Part shown: positions 63,822-64,000 of the stretch, piece by piece
How the letters are laid out: each line of letters opens with the position of its first letter
Numbering within the stretch: the first letter of the stretch is position 1
Source of the DNA: an uncultured Desulfuromusa sp.
GTDB lineage: Bacteria; Desulfobacterota; Desulfuromonadia; Desulfuromonadales; Geopsychrobacteraceae
Direction: 5' to 3'
Assembly: GCF_963675815.1 (NCBI RefSeq)
Contig: NZ_OY776574.1
Coordinates: 490,001-554,000 of the forward strand
Length of the DNA stretch: 64,000 nt
Program-made: the position numbers and the translations under genes
The notes under the pieces: model-generated
The model's database searches: none
What the model saw: only the letters and a program-made list of their open reading frames with translations
What the model was told of the DNA's origin: nothing

Positions 63822-64000
63822 TTGAACGGATAAAAGAAATGACGATTTCCGTAAACAAAAACAAGATGTGAGACAAGATTGGCGCCTTCAACAGGAGATA
63901 ATCAAGGGCTGTCAGTCGCAATATTGAGGGATATTTATGCTTGCAGACCGGACATCTGCTTGACGGGTGCAGGGAGAAAATGGTCGGGAATGAGTTCAGT

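Noticed and set aside
1..64000. CRISPR array, tRNA, rRNA or insertion sequence
   Set aside because: I saw no regularly spaced repeats, tRNA-like cloverleaf, rRNA sequence, or transposase-like frame on either strand; this was by eye, not by a scanning program.

Overview
The window looks like chromosomal DNA of a Gram-negative, probably marine or sediment Desulfuromonadales-type bacterium (Desulfuromonas/Pelobacter/Geopsychrobacter-like). The clues are a periplasmic c-type haem sensor with a HAMP domain, a GspN-containing type II secretion (T2SS) operon, paired roadblock/LC7 proteins, a CPYC/CTEC mini zinc-ribbon protein of a kind I associate with Geobacter relatives, and moderate GC. The assignment is an inference from gene content; no rRNA or tRNA gene is visible.

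Layout. 1-2350: end of a CxxCH haem/HAMP sensor, a TPR-OmpA lipid/wall-facing protein and two roadblock-domain proteins. 2383-8672: complete histidine utilisation locus, with the repressor gene hutC divergent from hutIGUH and an operator-like palindrome between them. 8682-11563: flavin-dependent nitronate-monooxygenase-like enzyme and a histidine kinase/response regulator pair. 11572-22681: T2SS operon gspCDEF-HIJKLMN on the minus strand. gspG, the major pseudopilin gene, is missing exactly where it should stand, and about 14 codons resembling its tail are left. 22894-31248: housekeeping and orphan genes, including a divergent nitrilase fold, a zinc ribbon, a quinone oxidoreductase, a NUDT14-like Nudix enzyme, a MYG1 homologue, a double CDGSH protein with an unusual His-to-Cys ligand change, shikimate kinase, a TPR protein, YaiI, YceI, a GcvR-like ACT protein and DUF2721. 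31383-34741: class I ribonucleotide reductase nrdAB with NrdR-box-like sites. 35012-35998: uppP. 36066-42671: tetR followed by a complete RND efflux system (fusion protein, pump, outer membrane factor).

42861-55456 is an accessory, envelope-centred stretch: a YqiA-like esterase, a scar made of a truncated cyclic-nucleotide-binding regulator joined to a fragment of a pyruvate-oxidase-type enzyme, an AT-rich membrane-anchored FMN glutamate-synthase-like gene, an anchored alpha/beta hydrolase, mprF, cardiolipin synthase, DedA, MarC, an APC permease and an ABC1/UbiB kinase. 55578-58154 is an SLC12-like transporter with a coiled-coil tail. 58303-63745 is the pyruvate dehydrogenase operon aceE-aceF-lpd, read from a near-consensus promoter at 63793-63821.

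How the parts fit: histidine is broken down to glutamate; pyruvate enters as acetyl-CoA through PDH; the RND pump, MprF/Cls/DedA and UppP all serve envelope maintenance. The most notable points are the gspG deletion scar, the CDGSH ligand change, the chimeric scar at 43504-44200, the haem-sensor/roadblock module at the left edge, and terminator hairpins placed directly in front of two genes.
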